Shown in pieces: positions 17,774 through 17,776 of a DNA stretch of 17,776 nt. This DNA comes from Podochytrium sp. JEL0797 (Eukaryota; Chytridiomycota; Chytridiomycetes; Chytridiales; Chytriomycetaceae), in NCBI GenBank assembly GCA_027596195.1, contig JADGJG010000502.1, positions 1-17,776 of the forward strand, given 5' to 3'. The notes under the pieces were generated by a model. It saw nothing but the letters and a program-made list of their open reading frames with translations, made no database searches and was not told the DNA's origin. How positions within the stretch are numbered: position 1 is the stretch's first letter; each line of letters begins with the position of its first letter. A program made the translations under genes and the position numbers.

Positions 17774-17776
17774 GCG

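Noticed and set aside
1..17776. Prokaryotic operon, CRISPR array, tRNA or rRNA genes
   Set aside because: Introns, TATA and AATAAA signals and gene families are eukaryotic. No regularly spaced repeats, tRNA cloverleaf or rRNA-like sequence was noticed by eye on either strand.

Overview
This is eukaryotic nuclear DNA, most likely from a fungus. Almost every gene has short GT-AG introns (about 45-120 nt), intergenic spaces are small, and the gene set includes two fungal-type families: a Rtt109/KAT11 histone acetyltransferase and Ysc84-type SYLF+SH3 proteins. A BT1 folate/biopterin-type transporter is also present. As far as I know that family is uncommon in yeasts and moulds and better known from plants, oomycetes and protists, so an early-diverging fungus (for example a chytrid) is my best guess. 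That placement is inference.

Layout. (1) 36-1893 (+): BT1-family transporter, 5 exons. (2) 2012-4722 (+): ACSS3/PrpE-like short-chain (propionyl-type) acyl-CoA synthetase, 9 exons, with all core AMP-forming motifs. (3) 4884-5696 (+): a 270-residue protein I do not recognise, followed at 5886-6690 by a decayed tandem copy with a frameshift and in-frame stops. (4) 6740-7080 (-): a decayed fragment of an M28 membrane protease gene. (5) 7444-9418 (+) and 9795-11768 (-): two intact, convergent M28 membrane proteases (Pff1/ERMP1-like), each predicted at exactly 630 residues with one intron at the same place. (6) 12258-13511 (-) and 13866-15055 (+): two divergent SYLF+SH3 (Ysc84-like) genes sharing a 354-bp promoter region. 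(7) 15184-16485 (-): Rtt109-like acetyltransferase, intronless. (8) 16752 to the right edge (+): a His-rich leader ORF and an exon ending like the start of a protein-kinase glycine loop; this gene is incomplete and its structure is unresolved.

The genes do not form an evident pathway. The notable feature is repeated local duplication: from 4.9 to 15.1 kb the window holds a tandem pair, an inverted trio (orientations -, +, -) and a second inverted pair. Both inverted pairs contain long identical DNA patches in otherwise diverged copies. The clearest is 133 nt long, is shared by the SYLF genes and crosses into an intron, which suggests gene conversion. The SYLF pair also differs by one precisely placed intron. 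I see no CRISPR, tRNA, rRNA or transposase, and no clear defence or biosynthetic system.
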